Below, in pieces: positions 1 to 7,580 of a DNA stretch of 43,521 bases (position 1 is the stretch's first letter; every line of letters starts with the position of its first letter). The DNA comes from Alphaproteobacteria bacterium (GTDB lineage Bacteria > Pseudomonadota > Alphaproteobacteria > GCA-2731375). A model generated the notes under the pieces. It had not been told where the DNA came from. It ran no database searches and saw only the letters and a list, made by a program, of their open reading frames with translations. The stretch spans positions 1 through 43,521 of the forward strand of contig JAPYPT010000006.1 in NCBI GenBank assembly GCA_029937535.1. The letters are read 5' to 3'. Position numbers and translations under genes: made by a program.

Positions 1-1
1 G

Positions 2-352
2 AATACGCCACAAACCCATAATCTGGTGGTCTGTACCTTATGCTCCTGCTACCCCTGGCCGGTGCTGGGCCTGCCGCCGACATGGTATAAATCCGCGCCC
101 TACCGCTCCCGCGCCGTTATGGATCCCCGCGGCGTGCTGGCCGAATTCGGTACCGAAGTTGGCGGAGACGTCGCCATACGGGTTTGGGACAGCACGGCCG
201 AACTGCGCTATCTGGTACTCCCCGAACGGCCCGAAGGCACGGACGGGATGAGCCAGGAAGATTTGGCCGGATTGGTCACCCGCAATGCCATGATCGGCGT
301 CGAACTGGTGGCCACACCGCCATCGGATTCAGGGACGGAGGCCACATCATGA
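2..352 (+). CDS. nthA: Nitrile hydratase alpha subunit, C-terminal part (cut by window start)
   Basis: Catalytic metal-binding subunit of nitrile hydratase, which hydrates nitriles to amides in the cytoplasm. The reading frame is open from base 2, so the gene starts outside the window and only about 116 residues are visible. It contains the metal claw VCTLCSC, in which the cysteines (two normally oxidised after translation) and backbone amides bind the metal. Threonine in C-T-L-C-S-C is the cobalt-type signature; iron-type enzymes have serine there. The following [10 protein letters not shown] and YKSAPYRSR stretches are typical of the family. The stop codon overlaps the beta-subunit start (ATGA), so the two are translationally coupled. 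Thiocyanate hydrolase gamma subunit shares the claw, but the adjacent gene is a normal nitrile hydratase beta subunit, which favours nitrile hydratase. Confidence 0.93.
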   Translation, partial: NTPQTHNLVVCTLCSCYPWPVLGLPPTWYKSAPYRSRAVMDPRGVLAEFGTEVGGDVAIRVWDSTAELRYLVLPERPEGTDGMSQEDLAGLVTRNAMIGVELVATPPSDSGTEATS

Positions 353-1020
353 ACGGGGTCCATGATCTAGGCGGCATGCACGGCCTCGGCCCCATAGACG
401 CGGAAGAAAACGAGCCAGTCTTTCATCACGAATGGCAGCGCCGCGTCATGGCTTTGTCCCTGGCCTCGGGCGCCATGGGCAAATGGAACATCGACATGGG
501 CCGCCACGCCCGGGAAAACCAGCCGCCCGAGCAGTATTTGCGCAATAGCTACTACCAGACCTGGCTGGTGGGACTGGAGAAGATGCTGTTGCAGGCGGGA
601 TTGGTGACGCCAGCGGAATTGGCCAGCGGAAAGTCCGCCGCCCCCCTGCCCGATGATCTGTCCGCCCGCGTGCTGCGGGCGGACAGGGTCGTACCCGCCC
701 TGAGCCGGGGCGATAATTTCACCATGGATGATGACGTACCGGCACTCTTCAAACTTGGCGACACGGTCCGCGTCTTGAACAACCACCCCACCGGCCATAC
801 CCGCGCGCCCCGTTACGCACGGGGCAAATGCGGCGTTGTCGAGCGCGACCATGGCGTCTTCGTCTTCGCCGACGAAAATTCCAAGGGCCAGGACAACCGG
901 GTGCCGCAACATATCTACAGCGTCAATTTCCCCGCCCGCGAACTCTGGGGCCCCGGCGCCGCGCCCAACGACTGCGTCCTCATCGATTTATGGGACGGCC
1001 ATTTGGAGGCTGCGGATTAG
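349..1020 (+). CDS. nthB: Nitrile hydratase beta subunit
   Basis: Non-metal partner subunit of nitrile hydratase, 223 residues. It starts with the family N-terminus [12 protein letters not shown] and the [12 protein letters not shown] segment. The C-terminal half, from about residue 125 ([11 protein letters not shown]), is the SH3-like barrel, with the conserved [13 protein letters not shown] stretch that packs against the metal site of the alpha subunit. The ATG at 349 overlaps the alpha stop codon by four bases, so this start is secure. The 3' end overlaps by four bases the end of a convergent minus-strand ACT gene. No activator/metallochaperone gene follows on the plus strand. Alpha-then-beta order is usual for iron-type enzymes but is also known for some cobalt-type ones. 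Confidence 0.95.
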   Translation: MNGVHDLGGMHGLGPIDAEENEPVFHHEWQRRVMALSLASGAMGKWNIDMGRHARENQPPEQYLRNSYYQTWLVGLEKMLLQAGLVTPAELASGKSAAPLPDDLSARVLRADRVVPALSRGDNFTMDDDVPALFKLGDTVRVLNNHPTGHTRAPRYARGKCGVVERDHGVFVFADENSKGQDNRVPQHIYSVNFPARELWGPGAAPNDCVLIDLWDGHLEAAD

Positions 1021-1310
1021 GACAGCGGAGCCGGTTCCGACACCACGCGCATCACCGGGATGATGTTGCGGACGCGGTCGGCCAGATTGGCGACCTTGTT
1101 GGCCGGCAAGCCGGCAATAGCGATATGGATGTGCAGTTCGTCGCCATTCGTGCGTTTGCAGGTCACTTCGTCTGGGATCAGATCGCGCTGAGCGAACAAT
1201 TCCAGCACGCGGGACAAGGTCGATGCCTCGGCCTCCGCGTGGATCATGAAATGATAAGTGCCCGTATCTGGGCGGTCAGAAGGTTCAGCGCGTTCGGTTT
1301 GTGTAGACAT
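1017..1310 (-). CDS. Small ACT-domain protein
   Basis: A 97-residue protein that is essentially one ACT-like domain. The core HFMIHAEAEASTLSRVLELFAQRDLIPDEV has the beta-alpha-beta pattern seen in regulatory subunits such as the acetolactate synthase small subunit. ACT domains usually bind amino acids or other small ligands; no ligand can be assigned here. The ATG at 1310 is preferred over an in-frame TTG at 1319, with a GGAG about 11 bases upstream. The gene lies downstream of the luciferase-like oxidoreductase on the same strand and is preceded by a long hairpin with a U-tract (1342-1393), suggesting separate or attenuated expression. No catalytic large subunit is adjacent. Confidence 0.7.
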   Translation of the reverse strand: MSTQTERAEPSDRPDTGTYHFMIHAEAEASTLSRVLELFAQRDLIPDEVTCKRTNGDELHIHIAIAGLPANKVANLADRVRNIIPVMRVVSEPAPLS

Positions 1311-1341
1311 CTTCGGCAAGCTCCGGTCTCGGTTTCATCAT

Positions 1342-1393
1342 CGAAAAGCGACTTCCGTCCCGGCCATCGGTTATGGCCGGGCAGCGAAGTCGC
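1342..1393 (-). terminator. Interrupted long hairpin with U-tract upstream of the ACT gene (terminator or attenuator)
   Basis: Read on the minus strand, GCGACTTC (1393-1386) pairs with GAAGTCGC (1355-1348), and an inner CCCGGCCAT/ATGGCCGGG stem (1381-1373 with 1367-1359) closes a five-base loop. The stem is followed by TTTTCG at 1347-1342, as in an intrinsic terminator. It ends about 38 bases before the ACT ATG, so it could end upstream transcripts or act as a leader attenuator. The pairing is seen directly; the role is inferred. Confidence 0.6.
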
Positions 1394-1475
1394 CCGATAA
1401 TGAGTTGCGCCAGGCGCATATGCTTGCCGTTGCCGTTCATAGGGTGGCTGTATACGGAAATTCGGCATGAATGTC

Positions 1476-1514
1476 GAGCGGTCCACGGGACCCTTCATGC
1501 CCCGTGGACCGCTC
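1476..1514 (-). terminator. Perfect 14-bp hairpin downstream of the luciferase-like oxidoreductase
   Basis: GAGCGGTCCACGGG (1476-1489) is a perfect inverted repeat of CCCGTGGACCGCTC (1501-1514), with an 11-base loop. It lies about 35 bases past the stop codon of the minus-strand oxidoreductase. No clear U-run follows on either strand, so it may be a 3'-end protecting stem rather than a true terminator. Confidence 0.45.
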
Positions 1515-1548
1515 CTGTTGCCTTCCCGCCACAGGTGGTGATGTTGAA

Positions 1549-2556
1549 TTACGCGCTCCGGATGGCCGCGATGAAGGCGATACGTTCCTCGCGGTCCAGG
1601 GTAGCGTAAGAGGCCGCGGTGCGGTCGGCGATATGGCCATAGCGGGATTTGATCTGTTGGGCAATCGATGCCGCATCGCCCTGAACAGCGAATTTCTCCA
1701 GGACATCATCGCCAATCAATTCACCCATGTCTTCCCAGCGGCCCTGTTTCGACATGGCGTTCAGCTCGGGCTGCAATTCACCGGCATCGATTGAATCCAG
1801 CACCGGTTTATAGGCCGGGGTGGAACCGTAAAAGGCCACTTGCTGACGCATTTTGGTGGTTTCGGCGGCGATTTCCTTTTCATCCCGGCCCATGACCGAG
1901 AATACGGGATAGGCAATCTCGAAATCCGCGCGGGTTTTCCCGGCCTTTGCAAAGCCCCGTTCCAGCGCCGGCATGGTGACGTTTTCCAAATAGGCCTGCG
2001 TGGTAAAACCATGCACCAGCAGACCATCGGCGACCTCGCCCGCCACCTCCGCCATCAACGGACCCACGGCGGCCAAATAGACCTTGGGCGCGCCATATTC
2101 GTTGTTGGTCGGGGTGAAGAAGGGCGTCATCAGGGTGTGGGTATAGAATTTACCCAGGAATTCCAGCGGCTCGCCCTGGTGCCAACAGGCCCAGATCGCC
2201 CGCATGGCCAGGATCAATTCCCGCATCCGCGCGGCGGGGGAGGACCAGGGCATGGAATAGCGCTTGGTGATATGGGGCTTGATTTGCGAACCCAGGCCCA
2301 GGACGAAACGCCCCTTCGAGGCCGCGTTCAGATCATGCCCCACATTCGCCAGGGTCATGGGAGAGCGGGCAAAGGCCACGGCGATCCCCGTGGTCAGATC
2401 AATTTTTGTCGTCGATTGGGCTGCCAGCAACAGGGGCAGGAAGGGATCGTGGGCGGTCTCGATGGATTTCAAGCCATCGTAGCCCATCTCCTCCAACTCC
2501 TTGGCCTCCGCCCCGGCGGTATCGAGATCCGAGTTCAGATATGCATCGACTTTCAT
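1549..2556 (-). CDS. LLM-class flavin/F420-type oxidoreductase
   Basis: Luciferase-like monooxygenase family protein of 335 residues with a TIM-barrel fold. The family oxidises diverse substrates using reduced FMN or F420; the substrate is not readable here. The N-terminal half has LTTGIAVAFARSPMTLA, followed by GRFVLGLGSQIKPHI and the PKVYLAAVGPLMAEVAGEVADGLLVHGF segment, which are hallmarks of this class. The ATG at 2556 is chosen because GGAGGAG lies just upstream; the GTG at 2577 would place that ribosome site inside the gene. It follows the molybdenum-cofactor fusion gene by about 60 bases and may be the last member of the cox operon. Whether it uses F420 or FMN cannot be decided. Confidence 0.85.
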   Translation of the reverse strand: MKVDAYLNSDLDTAGAEAKELEEMGYDGLKSIETAHDPFLPLLLAAQSTTKIDLTTGIAVAFARSPMTLANVGHDLNAASKGRFVLGLGSQIKPHITKRYSMPWSSPAARMRELILAMRAIWACWHQGEPLEFLGKFYTHTLMTPFFTPTNNEYGAPKVYLAAVGPLMAEVAGEVADGLLVHGFTTQAYLENVTMPALERGFAKAGKTRADFEIAYPVFSVMGRDEKEIAAETTKMRQQVAFYGSTPAYKPVLDSIDAGELQPELNAMSKQGRWEDMGELIGDDVLEKFAVQGDAASIAQQIKSRYGHIADRTAASYATLDREERIAFIAAIRSA

Positions 2557-2576
2557 TTTGGCGTCTCCTCCATTCA

Positions 2577-2593
2577 CAGCCCCTGCGGGGCTG
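2577..2593 (-). promoter_or_regulatory. Short GC hairpin next to the ribosome-binding site of the LLM gene
   Basis: CAGCCCC and GGGGCTG form a 7-bp stem with a 3-base loop, ending about 7 bases before the GGAGGAG ribosome site of the downstream minus-strand gene. On the minus strand no U-run follows, so it is more likely an intercistronic processing or stabilising stem than a terminator. On the plus strand it is followed by TATTTTATT, but no plus-strand gene is present here. Confidence 0.35.
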
Positions 2594-2617
2594 GTATTTT
2601 ATTGCAGCACTATCGCG

Positions 2618-4243
2618 CTAATCCACGCCGACGGCGCGGATCGCGGTCAAGGCGTCGGGGGTGTCCACGTCAAGGAAGATACCGTCATCCTCCATGGGGA
2701 CTTCGACCAGATCATCCTCGTGTTCGCCGATCAGATGCTTGGCGCCGCTGTCGCCGCCCACATCCGCCATTTCAGCAAAGAACTGCGATCCAAACAGCAC
2801 CGGATTACCCCGTTTTCCCTGATAGGTTGGGACGCAAATGGCCCGGCCCTCGAGGGGATTAAAGGCGGCGATCAGGCGGTCAATGTGGAGGGGCGCAATG
2901 CGCGGCATATCGCCCAGCAGCACGATGACGCCGTCGATATCATCCGCTAACTCACCGACACCCCGTTGCAACGATGTGCTGAGGCCATCGGCGAAATCAG
3001 GGTTATGGACGACGGGTACATCGTAGTGCGCCAGGGCCGCCGCAACGATATCCGCCTCGTGACCGGTCACGGCGACAATGTGTTCAACTTGCGAGGCTTG
3101 CGCCACTTCCACCACGCGGGCCAGCATGGCCTTGCCGTCGATCTCCGCCAAAAGTTTGTTGGTGACGCCCATGCGGCGGGATTGGCCGGCAGCCAGGATC
3201 AGGGCGGCAATACTCGGCGCCTTGGGCGCGACCGCGGCGGCGCCCGCGCGCAGTTGCGGCCGGGAGGGGATTTCCTTCAACAAGCCGCCCGCCCCCATGG
3301 CGGTGATTTCGTCCCGACCCACGGGCTGATCGGCAAGCAAACGTTGCAGCACCCAATCAAACCCGTTCAGCTTGGGCGAACGGGCACAGCCCGGCAGTCC
3401 GATGACCGCGCGGCCGTCGTGCTCGGCCAGCAGCAGCAAATTGCCCGGATCCACGGGCATGCCGAAATGCTGGATCACTCCCCCTGCGGCAACGATGCCG
3501 CCGGGTACCTCGTCGCGCCGGTCGGTAATCGCCGACGCACCAAATATCAGGATCGGCTCCAGGCCCTGTTCCAGTTGCGCCTGAATAGCCAACGCGATCG
3601 CCTCCGCCGCGTGGGGGCAGCGCCGCTCGTCCGCCAGTTCACTGCCCAGGCGTTCCAGGCGGTCACGCAATACGCGGGAGGTTTTGTCCAGAACCTTGGC
3701 CTTGGTGCCTTCCAAGGTGGTCATGATCAACCCGGCCCGCCGCGGGCGGTAGGGCGCAATATGCAGCAACGGCGCACTGTCACCGGCGATGGCAATAGCC
3801 TGGTCGACCGCCGCGCGGGGTGCCGCAAAAGGTATGATTTTTATGGTGGCCAGCATTTGCCCCGCTTCGACTGCCTCGTTGGGGGCCAGGGTGGCGATGG
3901 TGATGGCTTCGTGAAGACGGTTTAACCGGTCAACCCGCCCGGGGTCGATCACCACGACGCCGGGGGCATCGGCATACAGATTACAGCGGCCCGTGAAAGC
4001 CGCCTGCAACCGGGCGCCATTGCCCTTGCAGGCCTTGGCGATGGCGTTGGCGGCCGTATCCTCGTCCACATCGCCCATCTCCAGGCGGGCGGCGATAACC
4101 TCGCCGACGCCGGCCTTGGCCAGGGCGGCGACGTCTTGGGCGGAAAGATAACGGCCCTTTTTCATGCGCAGGCCGCCCGCGGCCACCGAATGGGCCAGGA
4201 TGGCGCCTTCAGCCATCGCCAGGGGCGTGGGGCCGAATATCAT
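2618..4243 (-). CDS. Molybdopterin-binding domain fused to MobA/MocA-like nucleotidyltransferase
   Basis: A 541-residue two-domain protein. Residues 1 to about 335 are a MoeA/MogA-like molybdopterin-binding region, with GASAITDRRDEVPGG near 235-249 and GLPGCARSPKLNG near 282-294. From about residue 345 there is a nucleotidyltransferase domain with the loop LILAAGQSRRMG (348-359) and the GDMPR metal/nucleotide motif, as in MocA and MobA. By analogy with MocA it probably adds CMP to molybdopterin, making the MCD cofactor used by CO dehydrogenase-type enzymes. The start overlaps the preceding XdhC-like gene by ATGA. Position at the end of the cox cluster supports a role in maturing CoxL. CTP specificity is inferred, not shown. 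Confidence 0.88.
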   Translation of the reverse strand: MIFGPTPLAMAEGAILAHSVAAGGLRMKKGRYLSAQDVAALAKAGVGEVIAARLEMGDVDEDTAANAIAKACKGNGARLQAAFTGRCNLYADAPGVVVIDPGRVDRLNRLHEAITIATLAPNEAVEAGQMLATIKIIPFAAPRAAVDQAIAIAGDSAPLLHIAPYRPRRAGLIMTTLEGTKAKVLDKTSRVLRDRLERLGSELADERRCPHAAEAIALAIQAQLEQGLEPILIFGASAITDRRDEVPGGIVAAGGVIQHFGMPVDPGNLLLLAEHDGRAVIGLPGCARSPKLNGFDWVLQRLLADQPVGRDEITAMGAGGLLKEIPSRPQLRAGAAAVAPKAPSIAALILAAGQSRRMGVTNKLLAEIDGKAMLARVVEVAQASQVEHIVAVTGHEADIVAAALAHYDVPVVHNPDFADGLSTSLQRGVGELADDIDGVIVLLGDMPRIAPLHIDRLIAAFNPLEGRAICVPTYQGKRGNPVLFGSQFFAEMADVGGDSGAKHLIGEHEDDLVEVPMEDDGIFLDVDTPDALTAIRAVGVD

Positions 4244-4986
4244 TCCGCCGCCTTGGCCGCCGCCTTGGCCGCCGCCTTGGCCACCGTCTTGGCTACCGCC
4301 GAGGCCGGCCGGCGCAAGGCCCCGGTAATCTCACCCATGATGGAAATGGCTATTTCCGCCGGCGACTTGGCGCCGATGTCCAGACCCACGGGGCCATGGA
4401 TGCGGGCAAAATCGGCCTCGCCAAAACCTTCCGCCGCCAAGCGCTCCAAACGCTTGCCATGGGTGCGGTTCGAGCCAAGGCAGCCGATATAGAACACGTC
4501 CGTCCGTAAGACCTTGATCAGCGCCGGGTCATCCAGCTTGGGATCATGGGTCAGGGTGACAATGGCCGTGCGCCGGTCAGGCGCGAACTGGTCCACGCCA
4601 TCATCGGGCCAGGCATCGATGATGGTAACGCCGGGGAAGCGGTCTTGGGAGGCGAATTCCCGGCGGGGGTCGACAATGGCCACGTCATAGCCGGCCAGAA
4701 CCGCCATCTGCGACAGCGGCTGGGCGATGTGCACCGCGCCGACGATCAACATGCGCAAGGCCGGATTATGGACGTGGAGAAAGACCCTGCGGCCATCGGC
4801 CAACTCTACAATACCGCTTTTGTCCGCCACCATGACCCGTCGAGCGGCGGCAACCAGCTCATCGCCACCGGCAGTTTCCGCCGGATAAAGCAATTGCCCA
4901 TCGCCAGTGGCCATATCGGTAGCCAGAACGACCTGGCGCTTGGCCGCCCGGTCCAACAATAATTGCGCCAGAAGATCGGTTTTCAT
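4240..4986 (-). CDS. XdhC/CoxI-family maturation protein, C-terminal Rossmann-domain half
   Basis: A 248-residue homologue of the C-terminal part of XdhC/CoxI, which binds molybdenum cofactor and delivers it, sulfurated, to molybdenum hydroxylases. A Rossmann nucleotide-binding motif appears in MLIVGAVHIAQPLSQMAVLAGYDV, followed by DPRREFASQDRFPG and the conserved YIGCLGSNRTHGKRLERL segment. The ATG at 4986 is preferred over the upstream in-frame codon at 5091, which would overlap the preceding gene; a GTGAGG element lies ahead of it. The N-terminal XdhC domain is encoded separately, 22 bases upstream. The C-terminus ends in an Ala/Lys-rich tail encoded by a 12-bp tandem repeat. Confidence 0.88.
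   Translation of the reverse strand: MKTDLLAQLLLDRAAKRQVVLATDMATGDGQLLYPAETAGGDELVAAARRVMVADKSGIVELADGRRVFLHVHNPALRMLIVGAVHIAQPLSQMAVLAGYDVAIVDPRREFASQDRFPGVTIIDAWPDDGVDQFAPDRRTAIVTLTHDPKLDDPALIKVLRTDVFYIGCLGSNRTHGKRLERLAAEGFGEADFARIHGPVGLDIGAKSPAEIAISIMGEITGALRRPASAVAKTVAKAAAKAAAKAAE
4245..4292. repeat. 12-bp tandem repeat encoding an Ala/Lys tail
   Basis: Three exact copies of CCGCCGCCTTGG (4245-4256, 4257-4268, 4269-4280) are followed by one copy with two mismatches (4281-4292). The minus strand reads through it in frame as repeated A-K-A-A units at the extreme C-terminus of the XdhC-like protein. Such repeats expand and contract by slippage. Confidence 0.9.
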
Positions 4987-5008
4987 GTTCGCCTCACTCC
5001 ACTTCCCC

Positions 5009-5350
5009 TCACTCCACGGGCTCAATAAATATTTCGCATTTACCGCCGCAGGCCAATCCCACTTGCCAGGCGGTCTCGTCCGAGATGCCATAGTCGATCA
5101 GGCGGGTTTGACCGTCGGCGATGGTCTGGCGCGCCTCCGTTACCACCGCACCTTCAATACAGCCGCCCGAGACCGAGCCGACGAAATCGCCACTGTCATC
5201 GACCACCAACTGGCTGCCCACGGGACGCGGCGAAGAGCCCCACGTCGCCACCACCGTGGCCAGGGCGACACCCTTGCCAGCGGCTTTCCATTCAGCGGCT
5301 TTTTCCAACACCTTGTCGTGTTCAACGACGTCCGTGGTCATGGTTGTCAT
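5009..5350 (-). CDS. XdhC/CoxI-family maturation protein, N-terminal domain
   Basis: A 113-residue protein matching the N-terminal XdhC_CoxI domain. The segment GSSPRPVGSQLVVDDSG, followed by FVGSVSGGCIEGAVV, is the family hallmark, and the conserved GLACGGKCEIFIEP ends the domain. It presumably works together with the Rossmann-domain protein downstream as a split XdhC, inserting cofactor into CoxL. Its start overlaps the coxE stop codon (TGATG). A second in-frame ATG at 5341 is also possible. A split arrangement of this kind is common in aerobic CO-dehydrogenase-type clusters. Confidence 0.88.
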   Translation of the reverse strand: MTTMTTDVVEHDKVLEKAAEWKAAGKGVALATVVATWGSSPRPVGSQLVVDDSGDFVGSVSGGCIEGAVVTEARQTIADGQTRLIDYGISDETAWQVGLACGGKCEIFIEPVE

Positions 5351-6579
5351 CAGGCTGCTTCCATTCGGTTTGCTGTCCGCCGGTTTCCTTGCGGCCGGCT
5401 CAAAGCGTCCGCCAGATCCCCAAGAGAGGCAAGATTATGCACCGTGCGGAAATCATCCACATGGGGCAACAGGGCCTTGATGCCCTTGGATTTAGGCTCG
5501 AATCCGGAATAGCGCAAGAGCGGATTAAGCCAGATCAGGCGGCGGCAGGATTTGTGCAAACGCTCGATCTCATCGCCAATGCCCTCCCCCGCGTCCCGGT
5601 CCAGACCGTCCGAGATCATCAACACCACGGCGCCCTGACCCAAGACCCGGCGCGACCAGTTGGCATTGAAATCATGCAGACAATGGCCGATGCGCGTGCC
5701 GCCCGACCAATCCTCAACACCCTCGGAGACTTTCTCCAGCGCGATATCCACGTCGCGGTGGCGCAGATGCCGGGTGATATTGGTCAGCCGGGTGCCAAAG
5801 ACGAACGTATGGACCCTGTCCCGGTCATTGGTAATGGCATGCATGAAATGCAGGAACATACGGCTGTAGCGGCTCATGGAGCCGGAAATATCGCACCGCA
5901 CCCCCAAGGGCGGATGGCGATGCTTGGGAGAGCGGTGGCGCAACGGCACACTACCGCCGCCGCGCAGGCTGGCCCGCAGGCTGGCCCGCATATCCACGCG
6001 CCGGCCATGGGGGTCGGCGGCGAACCGGCGCGTGGGCACGGCCATGATGGGCAGGCGGATGCGGGCAATGATGGCGCGGGCCTGGGCAACCTCGTCCGCG
6101 CTCATGGATTCAAAATCCATCTCTTGGAGGACTTCCCGGGCGGAATAGGTCAGGGCGGCATCGAATTCGATCTCCTCCTCCGCCTCTTCCCTAGGCTGCT
6201 CCGCCCCCTCGCCCTTGGCCAGGGCCTCCGCCACCCGGCGGGAGAGAGCCTCGTTCCGGCTCTCGTCCGCCTCCACCTGCACCTGAGGCAACAGCGCGTG
6301 CAGCATGCGTTCCAGAATGCGCGGGTTGCGCCAGAATACGTGAAAGGCCTGGTCGAACAGTTCCCGGTGATCCTGGCGGTTGACGAAGACCGAAAACAGC
6401 GTCCAGTAAAAATCCTCCCGGCTGCCAACGCCGGCGGCGATCACGGCGCGCACGCCTTCCAGCACCCGGCCCGGCCCCAGGGGCAGGCCCGCCGCCCGCA
6501 AGACCCGGGCGAAATTCATGATGTTCTCGGCCAGTCTGTTGTGCTCGTCAGAGGCGTTATGTGCGGCGCTGTCGGTCAA
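5350..6579 (-). CDS. coxE: CoxE-like VWA-domain protein
   Basis: CoxE-family protein with a C-terminal von Willebrand factor A domain. The metal-ion-dependent adhesion site is seen as CDISGSMSRYSRMFLHFMHA (D-x-S-x-S), and a later acidic motif is MISDGLDRD. The N-terminal helical region (NFARVLRAAGLPLGPGRVLEG) is typical of CoxE. In Oligotropha, CoxE and the AAA+ protein CoxD help assemble the Cu/Mo active site of CO dehydrogenase. I place the start at a TTG (6579) that overlaps the coxD stop as TTGA; the longer frame to 6747 would lie inside coxD, and the first in-frame ATG is at 6519. The start codon is therefore the least certain part. Length from the TTG is 409 residues. Confidence 0.85.
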   Translation of the reverse strand: MTDSAAHNASDEHNRLAENIMNFARVLRAAGLPLGPGRVLEGVRAVIAAGVGSREDFYWTLFSVFVNRQDHRELFDQAFHVFWRNPRILERMLHALLPQVQVEADESRNEALSRRVAEALAKGEGAEQPREEAEEEIEFDAALTYSAREVLQEMDFESMSADEVAQARAIIARIRLPIMAVPTRRFAADPHGRRVDMRASLRASLRGGGSVPLRHRSPKHRHPPLGVRCDISGSMSRYSRMFLHFMHAITNDRDRVHTFVFGTRLTNITRHLRHRDVDIALEKVSEGVEDWSGGTRIGHCLHDFNANWSRRVLGQGAVVLMISDGLDRDAGEGIGDEIERLHKSCRRLIWLNPLLRYSGFEPKSKGIKALLPHVDDFRTVHNLASLGDLADALSRPQGNRRTANRMEAA

Positions 6580-7496
6580 TTGCCGGTCACCGACATTTCC
6601 CGCTTCACCTCTTCCAGGATCAAGGCGGCCTCGCTGCCCTGGATCTTCTGGATATCGTCCTGGTACTTCAAAATAGCGCCCAGGGTATCGTCGATCGTCT
6701 CCGGCTCCAGGACGATTTTGTTCAGCTCGGTCAGGGCGGTGGCCCAATCGATGGTTTCGGCTATGCCGGGCAGCTTGAACAGATCATGTTGCCGCAGACG
6801 CTGAATAAACGCCACCACCTGGCGGCTCAATATATCCTCGCAGTCCGGCACCTTGATGCGCAGGATGTCCAGCTCCCGCCGTGCGTCCGGGTAGTCAACC
6901 CAGTAATAAAGACAGCGGCGTTTCAAGGCGTCGTGGATCTCCCGCGTGCGGTTGGAGGTGACGATAACAATGGGGGGATGTTCTGCGGCAATGGTACCGA
7001 TTTCCGGGATGGTGATCTGAAAGTCGGACAGGACTTCCAGCAGGTAGGCCTCGAAGGCCTCGTCCGTGCGGTCCAATTCATCGATCAACAAAACCGGCGC
7101 GACACCTCCCTCCGTCTGCAAGGCTTGCAGCAAGGGCCGCTTGATCAAAAACTCGTCACGGAAAATATCCTGGCCCAGACGCTCCCGGTCGATCTCACCC
7201 GTGGCCTCGGCCATGCGAATTTCGATCATCTGGCGGGCGTAGTTCCATTCATAAACGGCGGAGGAGATATCAAGGCCTTCATAGCATTGCAGGCGCACCA
7301 GGGGACGGGACAGGGTGGCGGACAATACCTTGGCGATCTCCGTCTTGCCGACGCCTGCCTCGCCCTCGAGGAACAGCGGCCGGCCCATCTTCAGGGCCAG
7401 GAACAGGGTCGTGGCCAGACTGCGGTCGGCGATATAGTCACCCTGGGTCAACAGATCCAGGGTGGCGTCAATGTCTTTGGGAATGGCTGAGCTCAT
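6576..7496 (-). CDS. coxD: CoxD-like MoxR-family AAA+ ATPase
   Basis: A MoxR-type AAA+ ATPase of 306 residues. The Walker A motif GEAGVGKTE lies near residues 45-53, Walker B is PVLLIDELDRTD, and sensor-1 lies in IVIVTSNRTREIHDALKRRC. In CO dehydrogenase clusters CoxD acts with CoxE as an ATP-driven machine in post-translational maturation of the active site. The ATG at 7496 is chosen over an in-frame TTG at 7505; neither has a strong ribosome site. The 3' end overlaps the proposed coxE start, so the pair is coupled. An intrinsic terminator-like hairpin separates it from coxM upstream, so coxD may have its own promoter or be expressed at a lower level. Confidence 0.9.
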   Translation of the reverse strand: MSSAIPKDIDATLDLLTQGDYIADRSLATTLFLALKMGRPLFLEGEAGVGKTEIAKVLSATLSRPLVRLQCYEGLDISSAVYEWNYARQMIEIRMAEATGEIDRERLGQDIFRDEFLIKRPLLQALQTEGGVAPVLLIDELDRTDEAFEAYLLEVLSDFQITIPEIGTIAAEHPPIVIVTSNRTREIHDALKRRCLYYWVDYPDARRELDILRIKVPDCEDILSRQVVAFIQRLRQHDLFKLPGIAETIDWATALTELNKIVLEPETIDDTLGAILKYQDDIQKIQGSEAALILEEVKREMSVTGN

Positions 7497-7523
7497 ATTC
7501 GTCAAATTAGTTTAGTTGAAGCA

Positions 7524-7558
7524 TAAAGAAAAGGCGGGGAAGCCACTGCCCCCCCGCC
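7524..7558 (-). terminator. Rho-independent terminator between coxM and coxD
   Basis: On the minus strand, GGCGGGG (7558-7552) pairs with CCCCGCC (7539-7533), and the stem is followed by TTTTCTTT. It lies about 22 bases after the coxM stop codon and before coxD. It probably reduces or stops read-through from the structural genes into the maturation genes. Confidence 0.75.
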
Positions 7559-7580
7559 AGGTCGAAATTATATATGTGTG

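Noticed and set aside
1840-2862. Plus-strand 340-codon frame opposite the LLM oxidoreductase
   Set aside because: Runs through two minus-strand genes with clear domains and shows no motif or ribosome site.
5344-6804. Long plus-strand open frame (486 codons) opposite coxE
   Set aside because: It is antisense to coxE, with a translation rich in Arg, Gly, His and Pro and no domain. Long antisense frames are expected in GC-rich coding DNA.
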